Made by a program: the position numbers and the translations under genes. From Bacillota bacterium (lineage in GTDB: Bacteria; Bacillota; Clostridia; Saccharofermentanales; DTU023), in contig JAEWER010000019.1 in the NCBI GenBank assembly GCA_023389255.1, positions 1 through 64,000 on the forward strand: a DNA stretch of 64,000 nt, read 5' to 3'. Below, in pieces: positions 36,409-46,172 of the stretch. How positions within the stretch are numbered: position 1 is the first letter of the stretch; every line of letters starts with the position of its first letter. The notes beneath the pieces are model-generated. The model had not been told where the DNA came from, ran no database searches, and was given only the letters and a program-made list of their open reading frames with translations.

Positions 36409-37743
36409 TTATTCAGCTTTGTTCTCGTCGGTGTAGACAGTGGGCAGAGCAGCATAGACAGCTGCGCAGGTGACCAAGTCTTGCTTCCAGCTAACTTCGT
36501 TAGGCGCATGAGCTTGATCTTCAGCACCAGGACCAAAACCGATACAAGGAATACCGTGACGACCCATGATGGCAACACCGTTGGTTGAGAAGGTCCACTT
36601 ATCAGTTAAGGGGCGAGCTGCACGTTTTGCTTGCTCTTTTTCTACCGGTGGAGCGATACGTTTGTCTCCGTAAAGTGATGTGTAAGCTTTTTCAAGAGCT
36701 TTGGTTACTTTGTGATCCTTAGGAATTACCCAAGTGGGGAAGTAGCAGTCTTGCTCATAAGCTAAGCCCGTCCAAGATTCACGTGCATATTTGTACATCG
36801 AAACTTTAGCACCATGCTTTTTGCAAGCAGGTAAATCTTCGATCTCTTTGATACAGCTCTCCCAAGTTTCACCAGAGGTCATACGACGATCCAAAGAAGC
36901 GGCACAGCTATCAGCAACAGCACAGCGTGAAGGTGAGGTGTAGAAGATCTGAGAAGTGGTAACAGTACCACGACCTAAGAAGTTAGCTTCTTCAAAGTCG
37001 GGGTTGTATTTCTCGTCTAACATCTTGACTAAACCTTTGATTTCGACGCTATCGTCTGCAGGGTTTTCGTTCAATTGTTCAACTTCTTTTAAGATCTCAG
37101 CCATTTTGTAGATAGCATTGTCACCACGCTCAGGGGCTGAACCATGACAGCTCACACCATCGACATCGATTCTGATTTCCATACGGCCACGTTGACCACG
37201 ATAGATACCACCATCAGTAGGCTCAGTTGAAACTACGAATTCGGGCTTGATGCCATCTTGTTCAATGATGTACAGCCAGCAGTTACCGTCGCAGTCTTCT
37301 TCTTGTACGGTAGCGGTGACCAAAACGGTGTATTCATCGTTTAACAGACCTAAGTCTTTCATGATCTTAGCACCGTACACTGCTGAAACAACACCACCTA
37401 ATTGGTCTGAAGTACCTCTACCACCGATAGTGGTGTCGTCTTCAAAACCTTCATAGGGATCAAATTCCCAGTTATCTCTGTTACCGATACCTACGGTGTC
37501 GATGTGACCATCGAAACCGATTAAGGTTTTGCCTGTACCCATGTAACCTAAAACGTTACCTTGGGGATCGATTTCAGCTTTGTTGAAGCCGAGTTTTTCC
37601 ATCTCAGCTTTGATGTGTTTAGCTTTGGCGCCCTCTTCGCAGGATTCGCCTGCTAATTTAACCAGTTCACGCAGGAATCTGGTCATCTCACCTTGATAGT
37701 TCTGTGCAGCTTCACGAATTTTTGCAAAATCCAAATTAGCCAT
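36409..37743 (-). CDS. ygeY: YgeY family selenium-linked peptidase/hydrolase (M20)
   Basis: 444 residues from ATG 37743, which best fits the RBS (GAGAG at 8 bases); GTG 37752 and ATG 37749 are in frame. M20 dinuclear-metal motifs: GHIDTVGIG (His and Asp), the bridging Asp in [16 protein letters not shown] (Glu-Glu pair) and the late His in EDQAHAPNE. YgeY hydrolyses an amide or carbamoyl intermediate in the purine cluster and always accompanies ygeW and ygeX. Confidence 0.93.
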   Translation of the reverse strand: MANLDFAKIREAAQNYQGEMTRFLRELVKLAGESCEEGAKAKHIKAEMEKLGFNKAEIDPQGNVLGYMGTGKTLIGFDGHIDTVGIGNRDNWEFDPYEGFEDDTTIGGRGTSDQLGGVVSAVYGAKIMKDLGLLNDEYTVLVTATVQEEDCDGNCWLYIIEQDGIKPEFVVSTEPTDGGIYRGQRGRMEIRIDVDGVSCHGSAPERGDNAIYKMAEILKEVEQLNENPADDSVEIKGLVKMLDEKYNPDFEEANFLGRGTVTTSQIFYTSPSRCAVADSCAASLDRRMTSGETWESCIKEIEDLPACKKHGAKVSMYKYARESWTGLAYEQDCYFPTWVIPKDHKVTKALEKAYTSLYGDKRIAPPVEKEQAKRAARPLTDKWTFSTNGVAIMGRHGIPCIGFGPGAEDQAHAPNEVSWKQDLVTCAAVYAALPTVYTDENKAE

Positions 37744-37768
37744 TTTCATCACTCTCTTTCGCTTGAAA

Positions 37769-38965
37769 CTAGTCGTTGTTAGCTAAACGTGCAACATCTG
37801 CATCGTACAGTTCTTGCAACTTGGCTTTGGGGTTCTTGATCTTTTGTAAGAAAATCATGGCAGCAATGATGTAGGGCTTGTAAGAAGCTTGTTGATACAG
37901 CTCTTTTCTGTAGCGATCAAAGACTGAAGCATCTACTTCACCTTCTTTACAAGAAACACCGGTGATGTCTGCAGGCAGTGGATGTCCGTACAGAGCTTTG
38001 CCGTCTTTGGTTAACTTCATCATCTCTTCGGTGCAAGCCCAATCTTTATGTTGAGCATTTTGCTCGAGCAAGCGTTTCTCTAAAGCATCGATACCATCGA
38101 AATCGCCATTACCATACAGTTCAGTTCTCTCTTCCATAGCGGCGAAAGGAGCCCAGCTCTTGGGGTAGACGATATCTGCATCTTTGAATGCTTCTTTCAT
38201 ATCGTTGGTGATAGTGAACGAACCACCATATTGCTCTGCATTCTTCTTAGCAACTTCAACAACTTCGTCCATTACCTCATAACCTTCGGGATGTGCTAAG
38301 ACAACATCCATACCCAGTCTGGTCCAAAGACCGATACCGCCTTGAGGTACCGACAGAGGTTTGCCGTAGCTGGGGCTGTATGCCCAAGTCATAGCAATCT
38401 TCTTGCCTTTTAAGTTTTCAAAGCCACCGAAGTGGTGAGCGAAGTGTAGTGAGTCAGCCATCATCTGAGTGGGGTGATCGATATCGCATTGCAGTGAAAC
38501 AACAGTAGGACGTTGCTCTAAGATACCTTCATCAAAACCACGTTGTACGCTATCTGCGAATTCTTTTTGATAGGTATGACCTTTGCCGATGTACATATCG
38601 TCACGGATACCGATAACATCAGCCATGAAGCTCAGCATGTTAGCTGTTTCTAGCAGAGTTTCACCGTGAGCGATTTGAGATTTTTTCTCGTCTAAGTCTG
38701 CAACTTCTAAGCCCAACAAGTTACAAGCTGAGAAAAATGAGAAACGAGTACGAGTTGAGTTATCACGGAAGATTGAAATGCCCAGACCTGAATCAAAAAT
38801 CTTTGCTGATTTGTTCTCTTCTCTTAACTGACGCAGAGCATCTGCAACAGTCCAAATTGCCTCTAACTCTTCCATTGACTTATCCCAAGTCAGGAAGAAA
38901 TCGTCGTGGTACAGTTTGGAGAAATCTAATGAATCAAGACGCTCCAACAGTTTTTTAAATTCCAT
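37769..38965 (-). CDS. ygeW: YgeW-type knotted carbamoyltransferase
   Basis: 398 residues from ATG 38965 (AGGA just upstream; the longer frame to 38989 lacks a good RBS). The carbamoyl phosphate loop is [23 protein letters not shown] and [12 protein letters not shown] are family motifs. It belongs to the transcarbamylase superfamily and in purine clusters is thought to phosphorolyse a carbamoyl (ureido or oxamate) intermediate to carbamoyl phosphate, allowing ATP formation by a carbamate kinase that is not in this window. Confidence 0.93.
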   Translation of the reverse strand: MEFKKLLERLDSLDFSKLYHDDFFLTWDKSMEELEAIWTVADALRQLREENKSAKIFDSGLGISIFRDNSTRTRFSFFSACNLLGLEVADLDEKKSQIAHGETLLETANMLSFMADVIGIRDDMYIGKGHTYQKEFADSVQRGFDEGILEQRPTVVSLQCDIDHPTQMMADSLHFAHHFGGFENLKGKKIAMTWAYSPSYGKPLSVPQGGIGLWTRLGMDVVLAHPEGYEVMDEVVEVAKKNAEQYGGSFTITNDMKEAFKDADIVYPKSWAPFAAMEERTELYGNGDFDGIDALEKRLLEQNAQHKDWACTEEMMKLTKDGKALYGHPLPADITGVSCKEGEVDASVFDRYRKELYQQASYKPYIIAAMIFLQKIKNPKAKLQELYDADVARLANND

Positions 38966-39053
38966 ATTTCCTACCTTTCTTCCGTGCAACTATCTCAGTT
39001 ACTCCGGCTTATACCTAAAATATTCCTCTACAGCCATAGCTGTTAGATACAAA

Positions 39054-39725
39054 TTAATTATCGCAACTGTTACTCTCAATCGCATTGATATAACGATAAA
39101 CTGACTGTACCGAGATATTGAGCAATTCAGATACACGGCTCACCGTGCCTTTTTGACCAAAAACTCCCTTTTCATATAAACGTCTTATGGGATTTTCACT
39201 CAAATCTACACGGGACAAAGGAATCTGACGATCCCAGTACAAAAATTCATGCTCTATCATTTGTTCTGCGATCATATCGAGATGGTGATCCATCATGGGA
39301 GCTTCTTCGAGACCCTTATCGCAGAGTCCATAGAGTAACTTAGTGTTGACGAAGTCACGATAGCGCATCAGATCTGTCATATCGTAGTTGATGCAGAGTA
39401 ATCCACAGAGTTCACCCTCATGCTTAATGTAGTAGGTGGAAGCTCTCAGCAATTTCTGGTCACTTTCGTTGGCTAAAAGATAATTAGAAATATAGTCTGT
39501 ATCGTGATAGTCCTCGCGCATTATACGGTTTAGCATCAGACCACTGATCTCTTGCCCTTCGCTTCTACCACTGATTTCACCATGCGAGATATGAATAATT
39601 TGACTTTTACCCTCATGATAATCACGCAGTACTACTTCACAGTTAGGACCAGAAGCCTGAGAAAAGAAATCGACTAGCGGTATGTAGCTAGTCACAATTT
39701 GTCTTTTTTCTGCACGAGTTAGCAT
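39054..39725 (-). CDS. YheO-type PAS/HTH transcriptional regulator of the purine island
   Basis: 223 residues. The N-terminal two thirds match the YheO-like PAS domain (ASGPNCEVVLRDYHEG, LCGLLCINYDMTDLM) and the C-terminus has the helix-turn-helix (RVSELLNISVQSVYRYIN). Related proteins such as DauR sense small metabolites. It is the first gene upstream of ygeW on the same strand, so it likely controls the purine island and itself. Confidence 0.87.
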   Translation of the reverse strand: MLTRAEKRQIVTSYIPLVDFFSQASGPNCEVVLRDYHEGKSQIIHISHGEISGRSEGQEISGLMLNRIMREDYHDTDYISNYLLANESDQKLLRASTYYIKHEGELCGLLCINYDMTDLMRYRDFVNTKLLYGLCDKGLEEAPMMDHHLDMIAEQMIEHEFLYWDRQIPLSRVDLSENPIRRLYEKGVFGQKGTVSRVSELLNISVQSVYRYINAIESNSCDN

Positions 39726-39783
39726 CGAACTACCTGCTTATTATCTAATTGATCAACTTGAACTGATGTCTTGCGACACTCTT

Positions 39784-39812
39784 AGTCTATGTTAATTTAT
39801 TAGTATATTCAA
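39784..39812 (-). promoter_or_regulatory. Candidate promoter of the regulator/purine island
   Basis: On the minus strand TTGAAT (39807-39812), a 17-base spacer and TAGACT (39784-39789), about 60 bases before the regulator ATG. Moderate match to the sigma-A consensus. Confidence 0.4.
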
Positions 39813-39953
39813 CGGTTTTTGTGAGTTTTTTCTCACGTCTCGCCAGATTCTATTTTTTGAATAAAGCAGGCTTATCTGTCTTGTGCAACATGTATAAAAA
39901 GCAATTGAAGTGCAATTAATGTTTGCCACTAACTCGCCCTTTTGCTACACTTA

Positions 39954-39970
39954 GTGCAACTTACATGCAC
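39954..39970. promoter_or_regulatory. Inverted repeat operator in the xre promoter
   Basis: GTGCA-N7-TGCAC (17 bp). It overlaps the expected start point of a promoter TTTGCC (39922-39927)/TACACT (39946-39951, 18-base spacer). Extra half-sites GTGCAA occur at 39883-39888 and 39910-39915. The same 17-bp architecture recurs in the dinB promoter at 42198-42214. Autoregulation by the XRE protein is inference. Confidence 0.65.
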
Positions 39971-39980
39971 CGAGGTCTTT

Positions 39981-40415
39981 ATGGAATTTGCTGACAAATT
40001 GCGCTATCTGCGCAAACAAAAGGGGTTAACACAAGCCGAAGCAGCTCAAGGTATAGGCGTTTCTTTACGCACTTATAAATCTTATGAGCTAGGACACACC
40101 ATACCTAGATCTCATCACTTCGCACAACTTCTAGCAAATTTTTATAACGTAACTTTAGAGCAACTATTCAAGCCCAGCGATAAGTTACTACCAACAGAAG
40201 CGCCTAAATTCAGCACATCCAAAAATGAAGCAATCTCGTTAGTACAGTCTGTGAGCAAAATGTTTGCCGGTGGAGATTTTTCTGAAAGAGACAAAGAGTA
40301 TGTCATGATGGCAATTCAGAAGGCTTATTGGGATGCTAAAGCTGGACACATCAGCGCTAAAGACGATATTAAAGTCGCTTTAGATTTAGCAACCTTACTG
40401 GGTCAAGATGAATAA
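39981..40415 (+). CDS. XRE family transcriptional regulator
   Basis: 144 residues from ATG 39981 (GAGG six bases upstream); the longer frame to 39942 would run through the operator. The N-terminal helix-turn-helix is clear (LRYLRKQKGLTQAEAAQGIG, then SLRTYKSYELGHTIPR). The C-terminal half is helical and of unknown family. It overlaps the ImmA-like metallopeptidase gene by 8 bases. Such pairs (ImmR/ImmA of ICEBs1, DdrO/IrrE of Deinococcus) act as protease-released repressors. No other mobile-element genes are near, so a housekeeping stress role is as likely as a prophage remnant. Confidence 0.88.
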   Translation: MEFADKLRYLRKQKGLTQAEAAQGIGVSLRTYKSYELGHTIPRSHHFAQLLANFYNVTLEQLFKPSDKLLPTEAPKFSTSKNEAISLVQSVSKMFAGGDFSERDKEYVMMAIQKAYWDAKAGHISAKDDIKVALDLATLLGQDE

Positions 40416-40917
40416 TCTACCATTTCAGCGCGCAGAGGAATTAGTGCGCACATACCACACCAGAGATCCCTTCGCCTTAGCAGAGATGGCAGGAGCTAAT
40501 CTCTACTGCGAGCCACTGGGTTCACTTCAAGGTATGTACTCCGTCATCTGTGGTAGGCGGTGCATTTTCTATAACCAAGATCTTTCTTTAGCAGAAGCTA
40601 AGCTTGTTGTCGCCCATGAGCTGGGGCATGACCAACTCCACCGCGACACAATTACGGAGTTTGGCATCTTAAAGGAACATACTCTATTGGATTTAACTGC
40701 AATTACTGAATTAGAGGCTAATCGCTTTGCCGCCAATCTTCTGTTATCTGATAAAAACGTACTTAATATGTGGAAAAATGACTATACAGATAATCAAGCT
40801 GCCGCTGAATTAAACGTGCCCTTAGAAATCTTCTTGCTCAAAGCAGAATATCTAGCGACACGTCTTAAGTTAAATATCAATTTGCGAGAAATTTCTACCA
40901 AAAAACTCTTTGGCTAG
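40408..40917 (+). CDS. ImmA/IrrE family metallo-endopeptidase
   Basis: 169 residues with the gluzincin motif HELGH in VVAHELGHDQLHRD (about 71-75) and a downstream Glu in ELEANRFAANLLL as third zinc ligand. Family members cleave the partner XRE repressor after DNA damage or another signal. It is co-transcribed with and overlaps the XRE gene. Next comes dinB in convergent orientation. Confidence 0.9.
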   Translation: MNNLPFQRAEELVRTYHTRDPFALAEMAGANLYCEPLGSLQGMYSVICGRRCIFYNQDLSLAEAKLVVAHELGHDQLHRDTITEFGILKEHTLLDLTAITELEANRFAANLLLSDKNVLNMWKNDYTDNQAAAELNVPLEIFLLKAEYLATRLKLNINLREISTKKLFG

Positions 40918-40940
40918 ATCTTGCACAAAGAGATTTCATC

Positions 40941-42176
40941 TCAATTAGGTAGGCTAACAATGGTGTAATCCGTTTCCGGTAGATTATTGCTTCCTAGCTG
41001 ATCGGCATAACCTACACTTTGTGCGCCAAATTTCTTTTGCAAACGGTAAAGTGCGAGATCTAGTTTTTCCTGTTTGCTTTGTACCGGCGAAGAGAGACTC
41101 AACTGTTCTTCTGGCTTAACAAAAGTTAAATTGATCGCCCGTATCGTCAAGGCTCTAACCGGTAATTCCGTTTTTAGATCATAGCTTGCTTCAAATAATT
41201 CTAGACACGCTGCAAGTAGTAACTTAGCAGATTGTGTGGGTTTATTTAACTGAACCTGTCTTTGCAGAGTGCTCAAATCATTTCTCTTAATCGTCAGTTG
41301 TACTCCTTCTGCTAGCATCACTTCTTGGCGTAAACGACTGGATACTTTCTGCGCTAATTTTTCTAAGACACTATGTACCATGTCGATATTCAGCAAATCA
41401 CGCCTACAAGTAACCCCATTGCCGATACTTTGCGGAATATGTCTGCTTATATTTTCTTTGACAGCGCTCAAGGGAATGCCATTGGCTATTTGCCACAGAT
41501 TTTTACCATTCTTACCCAACCACAGTTCAGGCAATGCAACATCTAAATTAGCTAAATCACCAATAGTTTCGATGCCATGTCGCTCTAATACCTGCCAAGT
41601 TGCTCTGCCAACACCAATTAAACTCTTGATCGGCAGTAGCCAAATCTCTGTTTTAAGACTACTGGGTGGCAAGGCATAAACCGAACCATCTGAGGCTAAA
41701 TCGCTAGCCAACTTAGCAAATTCCTTCGTAAAGCTAATACCAATCGATACACTCAGTTTGGTTTCAGCATAAATTTTTTGGGCAATTTTTTTGGCTAAAT
41801 CTACCGGCTTGCCAAACAAATTTTGACTTGCCGTTATATCAAGCCAGCACTCATCTAAGCCAAAGGGTTCCACTTGCGAAGTATACTGCGCATAGATTTG
41901 GCGTAATTTTTGTGAATACTCTTGATATAGCTCAAAATGAGGAGGAACAATGATCAGCTCTGGACACTTCTGTTGCGCTTGCCAAATAGCTTCGCCTGTT
42001 TTAACGCCAAAGCGCTTCGCTAGAGCTGACTTTGCTAGCACAATACCATGTCGCTCTTCTTTAGCGCCACAAACCGCTACAGCTTTGCCTTGCAATTCTG
42101 GACGTTGCAGAATTTCAATTGATGCATAACAATTATTGATATCCGAGTGTAAGATAACTCTTGTTTGATCCATCAT
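40941..42176 (-). CDS. dinB: Y-family DNA polymerase IV (DinB)
   Basis: 411 residues from ATG 42176 (or 42173). The protein begins with the Y-family catalytic start RVILHSDINNCYASIE; the second metal site is FGLDECWLD and a helix-hairpin-helix follows (LIGVGRATWQVLERHGI). Longer frames upstream run across the promoter and into trmL. If the TATAAT at 42192-42197 is the -10, the message has a leader of only about ten bases with no evident RBS. It is error-prone and usually induced by DNA damage; the promoter carries the GTGCA-N7-TGCAC repeat. Confidence 0.92.
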   Translation of the reverse strand: MMDQTRVILHSDINNCYASIEILQRPELQGKAVAVCGAKEERHGIVLAKSALAKRFGVKTGEAIWQAQQKCPELIIVPPHFELYQEYSQKLRQIYAQYTSQVEPFGLDECWLDITASQNLFGKPVDLAKKIAQKIYAETKLSVSIGISFTKEFAKLASDLASDGSVYALPPSSLKTEIWLLPIKSLIGVGRATWQVLERHGIETIGDLANLDVALPELWLGKNGKNLWQIANGIPLSAVKENISRHIPQSIGNGVTCRRDLLNIDMVHSVLEKLAQKVSSRLRQEVMLAEGVQLTIKRNDLSTLQRQVQLNKPTQSAKLLLAACLELFEASYDLKTELPVRALTIRAINLTFVKPEEQLSLSSPVQSKQEKLDLALYRLQKKFGAQSVGYADQLGSNNLPETDYTIVSLPN

Positions 42177-42197
42177 TCTAGTCACAAAAACATTATA

Positions 42198-42214
42198 GTG
42201 CATTTTATTTGCAC
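42198..42214. promoter_or_regulatory. Inverted repeat operator in the dinB promoter
   Basis: GTGCA-TTTTATT-TGCAC, directly upstream of the minus-strand TATAAT at 42192-42197, so it fills the -35 to -10 spacer of dinB. A further half-site TTGCAC lies at 42228-42233 toward trmL. The layout (5-bp arms, 7-base spacer) is identical to that at the xre promoter. Confidence 0.65.
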
Positions 42215-42249
42215 CTTCAGTATGTTTTTGCACTTCAAGAGGAGAATAT

Positions 42250-42726
42250 ATGTCTAAAAATATAGTAGTTTTAGTTGAACCAGAAATACCGGCAAATACA
42301 GGTAATATATCTCGTACCTGTGTTGCAACTAATACAGCTCTACATCTAGTCGAGCCCCTAGGGTTCGAACTAAGTGATAAGCGCATCAAAAGGGCTGGTT
42401 TAGATTATTGGTTTGATCTAGATTTAACCATTTGGCGTAGTTTGGATGAATGCATGCATTACTTTCGCACACAACAAACTCATCAACTTGTTTTTGCTAC
42501 GACAAAGGCACCTCATCGTTACACCGATTTTAATCTGAATAAACCTGTGGCATTGTTCTTTGGTAAGGAAACTAAAGGGTTGCCTGAAGATTTACTCTTT
42601 GCTCATCCAGAAAATTGCGTACGTTTGCCGATGGGCAAGGATTATCGCTCACTTAATCTGTCTAATTCTGTGGCTATCTTACTCTACGAAGCTTTAAGGC
42701 AACAAGGGTTCCCCAATCTTTTCTAA
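42250..42726 (+). CDS. trmL: tRNA (cytidine(34)-2'-O)-methyltransferase
   Basis: 158 residues, the size of the single-domain SpoU/TrmD-knot enzyme TrmL. Motifs: N-terminal PEIPANTGNISRTC, central VALFFGKETKGLPEDLL, C-terminal RLPMGKDYRSLNLSNSVAILLYEA. It methylates the wobble ribose of tRNA-Leu species. It is divergent from dinB with an AAGAGGAGA RBS, and the shared intergenic region carries the operator. Confidence 0.93.
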   Translation: MSKNIVVLVEPEIPANTGNISRTCVATNTALHLVEPLGFELSDKRIKRAGLDYWFDLDLTIWRSLDECMHYFRTQQTHQLVFATTKAPHRYTDFNLNKPVALFFGKETKGLPEDLLFAHPENCVRLPMGKDYRSLNLSNSVAILLYEALRQQGFPNLF

Positions 42727-43041
42727 CTATTAATCCCCACCCTTTACAACTGGTATAAAAGAGGCGATAGGAGCTACAAAGCAAGCCACAGACGTTAAGC
42801 ATTACATGCTTTTCCCTACTCAGGCTATGTCAATCTTCTGCCCAAAATGATTTAAGTCTACGGGAGATGCTTCTGTCTTAAATAATGACAGCTTCAAGCG
42901 TGTGCTGATATTTTAGCAACAAAGTATTTATTGCCAATTGCAAAAGAACAATGCATGAAAACAAAGGGAAGCTTGTTGTTTTATGTTGGGTTGCCTTGTT
43001 CGTAAATAAACTAATTTTGTTGTAGAAAAATTTATAGGACT
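42727..43041. other. Intergenic stretch without a recognised gene
   Basis: About 315 bases after trmL. No ORF with a convincing RBS and no tRNA fold was seen. Two small hairpins occur: AGCAT/ATGCT around 42798-42810 followed by a T run, and CTGTC/GACAG around 42876-42894. A non-coding RNA is possible but I could not match it to tmRNA, RNase P, SRP or 6S RNA. Confidence 0.4.
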
Positions 43042-43077
43042 AAAAAACGACTAGCAAGAAGAGCTTACTAGTCGTTT
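43042..43077 (-). terminator. Terminator of the second NCS2 permease gene
   Basis: AAACGACTAG (43045-43054) pairs with CTAGTCGTTT (43068-43077); on the minus strand it is followed by six T. It lies 24 bases after the permease stop. Confidence 0.85.
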
Positions 43078-43100
43078 GAAAACACTTTGTCTAAAAACTT

Positions 43101-44483
43101 TTAAGCTGCTTTGTCCTCAGGTTTTTCACGTAAAACTAAGTTGAGAATAACAGCCACGATACAAGCTAATACAACAGGAGATGTACCGATTGCGGTATAA
43201 ACACCAGGGCTAATCCAACCCATCTTATCCACTGAACCAGCAACATTCTTACTCATGTCACACACAGCAGTGAAACCCATACCACTAGCAACAGCTAAAC
43301 CGACGATAGCAGTATTTCTAGGAGTGAAGGGTTGTTTGGCGATCAGCTTAATACCATTCATAGTGATCATGGCAAAAACTGATAAGGTTGCACCACCGAT
43401 AACTGCAAACGGAATGGTGGTGAGCAATGCTGACAACTTAGGAATTAAGCCAGCCAACAAAATAATGATGGCAGCCAGTGAGAATACTCGACGGCTGACA
43501 ACCTTGTTTTGTGAAACGATACCTACATTTTGTGAGTAAGTAGCAGTAGGGGGGCAACCAAATAAAGCACAGAGAATATTGGTTAAACCATATGCCATGA
43601 TGCCACCGCGTAACTCTTCATCGCTGGGGTTTCTATCCATACCACCGACAGTGGTGGAGGTCAGATCGCCAATAGCTTGGATGGAGTTTACTACGAACAA
43701 GATCACAAAGCTGATAATTACTGCTGGCTCAAATTTAGGCGCAAAGTGCATCGGAGCGCCGATGGCAAACCAGCCTGCTTGACCTACACTATCCAATTTC
43801 ACCATACCAAAAGGAATGGAAATAATATAACCGCCGATCATGGCCAATAAGACTGAGCTCAATTTGAATAAACCTTTGGTGAAGTGGTTAAAGAAAATAC
43901 CCAAAGCCAAGGTTAAAATAGCAACAGTCCAGTTCTGCCATGAACCCCAGCCAGGAGCAGCAACATTACCTGCGCCACCCATATATTTCAGAGCAACTGA
44001 ATACAAAGACAGACCGATAACAAAAACTACTGTACCTGTAACTAAGGGAGGGAAGAGTGGGCGAATCCACTTGACGGTGATGCCGAATAAGAAAGCGACA
44101 ACACCACCGGCAATTTGTGCACCAAAAATAACACCAATTGCCTGTACGGGATCACCAGTTGAAGCTGCATATTGGGCTGCCACTGCTGACATGGTGGGCA
44201 CATAAGCAAAGCTAACACCGATAATCACAGGTAATCTAGCACCTAAAACACCACCCAATGGATAGAGCATAATAAATGTGGCAATTGCCGACATAACTAA
44301 TGACATCTGAATTAAAAGAACTTTGTCAGCTTGTTCTAAACCAGCTGCACCAGAAACGATTAAAGCAGGGGTAATGCATCCAGCGATCATGGCAACTACG
44401 TGTTGCAACGCTAAAGGCATACTTGCTTGAATCGAGGGTTTGCCTGTGAATTCAAACAATCCAGGCATCTGACTCTTTTGCAT
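43101..44483 (-). CDS. NCS2 family xanthine/uracil permease (second copy)
   Basis: 460 residues, about 14 membrane segments. Start region MPLALQHVVAMIAGCITPAL and the signature segment around TYSQNVGIVSQNKVVSRRV match the UraA/XanQ family. It is related to but clearly different from the permease at 29099-30421; the VGGMDRNPSDEELRGG segment is shared in form. Strong AGGAGG RBS. It has its own terminator and lies outside the purine island, so it may take up a different base (uracil, guanine or hypoxanthine). Confidence 0.88.
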   Translation of the reverse strand: MQKSQMPGLFEFTGKPSIQASMPLALQHVVAMIAGCITPALIVSGAAGLEQADKVLLIQMSLVMSAIATFIMLYPLGGVLGARLPVIIGVSFAYVPTMSAVAAQYAASTGDPVQAIGVIFGAQIAGGVVAFLFGITVKWIRPLFPPLVTGTVVFVIGLSLYSVALKYMGGAGNVAAPGWGSWQNWTVAILTLALGIFFNHFTKGLFKLSSVLLAMIGGYIISIPFGMVKLDSVGQAGWFAIGAPMHFAPKFEPAVIISFVILFVVNSIQAIGDLTSTTVGGMDRNPSDEELRGGIMAYGLTNILCALFGCPPTATYSQNVGIVSQNKVVSRRVFSLAAIIILLAGLIPKLSALLTTIPFAVIGGATLSVFAMITMNGIKLIAKQPFTPRNTAIVGLAVASGMGFTAVCDMSKNVAGSVDKMGWISPGVYTAIGTSPVVLACIVAVILNLVLREKPEDKAA

Positions 44484-44536
44484 AAGAATCCTCCTAGTAA
44501 ATAAAAACTTACCTTTATTTAAAGCACAAATGCTTT

Positions 44537-45394
44537 CTACCTTACACTTTGCAGTAACGCTTCTACTGCCTTTTCATCTGACGCATCACAAGCTAGATTT
44601 GCCATATTCTCAGCAACTTTTAGCTCCTTGGGCAATTCATAGTTCACTTCAACTTCTACTGGACAATGATCAGATCCCAGTACTTGCATATGAATTTGCG
44701 CATCGTGCAAATCTTTTTTTAGCGCGCTTGAAACCATAAAGTAATCTATTCTCCAACCCACATTGCGCTCTCTAGACTTAGCAAAATTAGACCACCAAGA
44801 ATAGACTTCTGTTTTATCGGGATAGAAGTGACGGTAGGTATCAATAAAACCATTCTCTAAAAGTTGTACAAATTTCGCTCTTTCTTGGTCTGTGAAACCG
44901 GCACTCTTTCTGTTGCTCTTGGGGTTAGCTAAATCTATTTCTTGGTGTGCTACATTGAGATCACCACAGAAAATTACTGGTTTTTTAGCTTCTAAAGTTT
45001 GGAGATATGCTAAGAATTCATCTTCCCAAATCTCGCGATACGGCAACCGCTCCAGCTTGTTTTTGGAATTGGGTGTATAGACAGTTACTAAATAGAAGTT
45101 AGGATATTCCAAAGTTATAACTCGTCCTTCGCTATCGTGCTCTTCCTTACCGATACCACAGCTGACTGAAAGAGGTTTGTACTTAGCAAAAATAGCTGTA
45201 CCTGAATATCCTTTACGTTCTGCATAATGATAAAACTGCAGGTAGCCAGGCATTTCTAGCTCTAACTGTCCTGCAGATAATTTAATTTCTTGTAGACAAA
45301 TAAAATCACTATTGAGGTTTGCCATTGCCTCTAAAAAGCCTTTTTTTACAGCGGCTCTCAGGCCGTTGACATTCCATGATACAAATTTCAACAT
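44537..45394 (-). CDS. xth: Exodeoxyribonuclease III
   Basis: 285 residues. N-terminal [22 protein letters not shown] (metal Glu), [21 protein letters not shown] and the C-terminal DYFMVS...[12 protein letters not shown] are the ordered motifs of ExoIII/AP endonucleases. About 30 extra residues follow the usual end (from ELKVAEN). It repairs abasic sites, complementing the MutM and DinB genes also found in this window. Confidence 0.94.
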   Translation of the reverse strand: MLKFVSWNVNGLRAAVKKGFLEAMANLNSDFICLQEIKLSAGQLELEMPGYLQFYHYAERKGYSGTAIFAKYKPLSVSCGIGKEEHDSEGRVITLEYPNFYLVTVYTPNSKNKLERLPYREIWEDEFLAYLQTLEAKKPVIFCGDLNVAHQEIDLANPKSNRKSAGFTDQERAKFVQLLENGFIDTYRHFYPDKTEVYSWWSNFAKSRERNVGWRIDYFMVSSALKKDLHDAQIHMQVLGSDHCPVEVEVNYELPKELKVAENMANLACDASDEKAVEALLQSVR

Positions 45395-45414
45395 TGTCTA
45401 CCTCAAATAATTTT

Positions 45415-45975
45415 CTATTGTTCTCTGCTGTTAGCTTTTTGCATATTAGCAATAGCGTTAAGTAAAGCTAGAGCAATAATCGGTACCACAATTAAATGTA
45501 AAATCATGGTCATCCAACCACCTTTGACAATCAAGCTGGTATAAAAAGCAACCGGAGCTTTAGTAAACAATGCACTAGGCGCTGTAAGCAATGCATTTAG
45601 TATTGCATAACCAATACGACCAACTAACATAGCAACAACTAAGCTAACCAGCATATTGCAGACGGTACACTTAGTCATTTTAACTCTATTGAATAAGAAA
45701 CCAGCGATTCCGCCATATAGAGCACACTCAAACATCATGGTGGTGGCGACGGGATATAGGGGTGGCATACTTGTCAGTAATGAAGAAATCAAAGGCAATA
45801 AAGCACCACACACTAAACCAGGAGCACCGCCTAATACTAAACCACAAATTAAAACGGGAATGTGAATAGGAGCGATCTGTACACCTAAGTTAACTCCGTG
45901 TACCAGCATGGGCAAAATCAGACCTAGCGCAATAAAGGCAGCTATGCCTGTAATTTTCCTTGTTGTTGAATTCAT
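45415..45975 (-). CDS. ECF transporter substrate-binding (S) component
   Basis: 186 residues from ATG 45975 (GAGG-type RBS; the GTG-started longer frame at 46032 is less likely). Five to six hydrophobic segments, with the conserved opening IAAFIALGLILPMLVH and IHIPVLICGLVLGGAPGLVCGALLPLISSLL, fit membrane S components that bind a vitamin and share an energising module. The substrate cannot be assigned; no known riboswitch was recognised upstream. No ECF ATPase or T component is nearby. Confidence 0.8.
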   Translation of the reverse strand: MNSTTRKITGIAAFIALGLILPMLVHGVNLGVQIAPIHIPVLICGLVLGGAPGLVCGALLPLISSLLTSMPPLYPVATTMMFECALYGGIAGFLFNRVKMTKCTVCNMLVSLVVAMLVGRIGYAILNALLTAPSALFTKAPVAFYTSLIVKGGWMTMILHLIVVPIIALALLNAIANMQKANSREQ

Positions 45976-46172
45976 AAATACCTCTTCTAGTAATTGTGTT
46001 TTCTCTCCTGTGAAGTATTTTGCTAGATGCACCTACCTTACGCAAGCAATTTATTTAAAGTTTTATTAAACGAATTGGTATATTTGCATTTTTGCTGTGC
46101 TTGTTTCTTCAATCTTTAGAAGAAAACCTTTCATAAACTCATATCTTTGCTTGTGCTAAGAATAATCCATCA

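Noticed and set aside
39883..40917. Prophage or integrative element around the XRE/ImmA pair
   Set aside because: No integrase, excisionase, structural or conjugation genes and no att-like repeats were seen; both sides are housekeeping genes.
42177..42389. N-terminal extension of DinB into trmL
   Set aside because: The extra residues are not Y-family sequence, and the extension crosses the operator and promoter and runs antisense to trmL.
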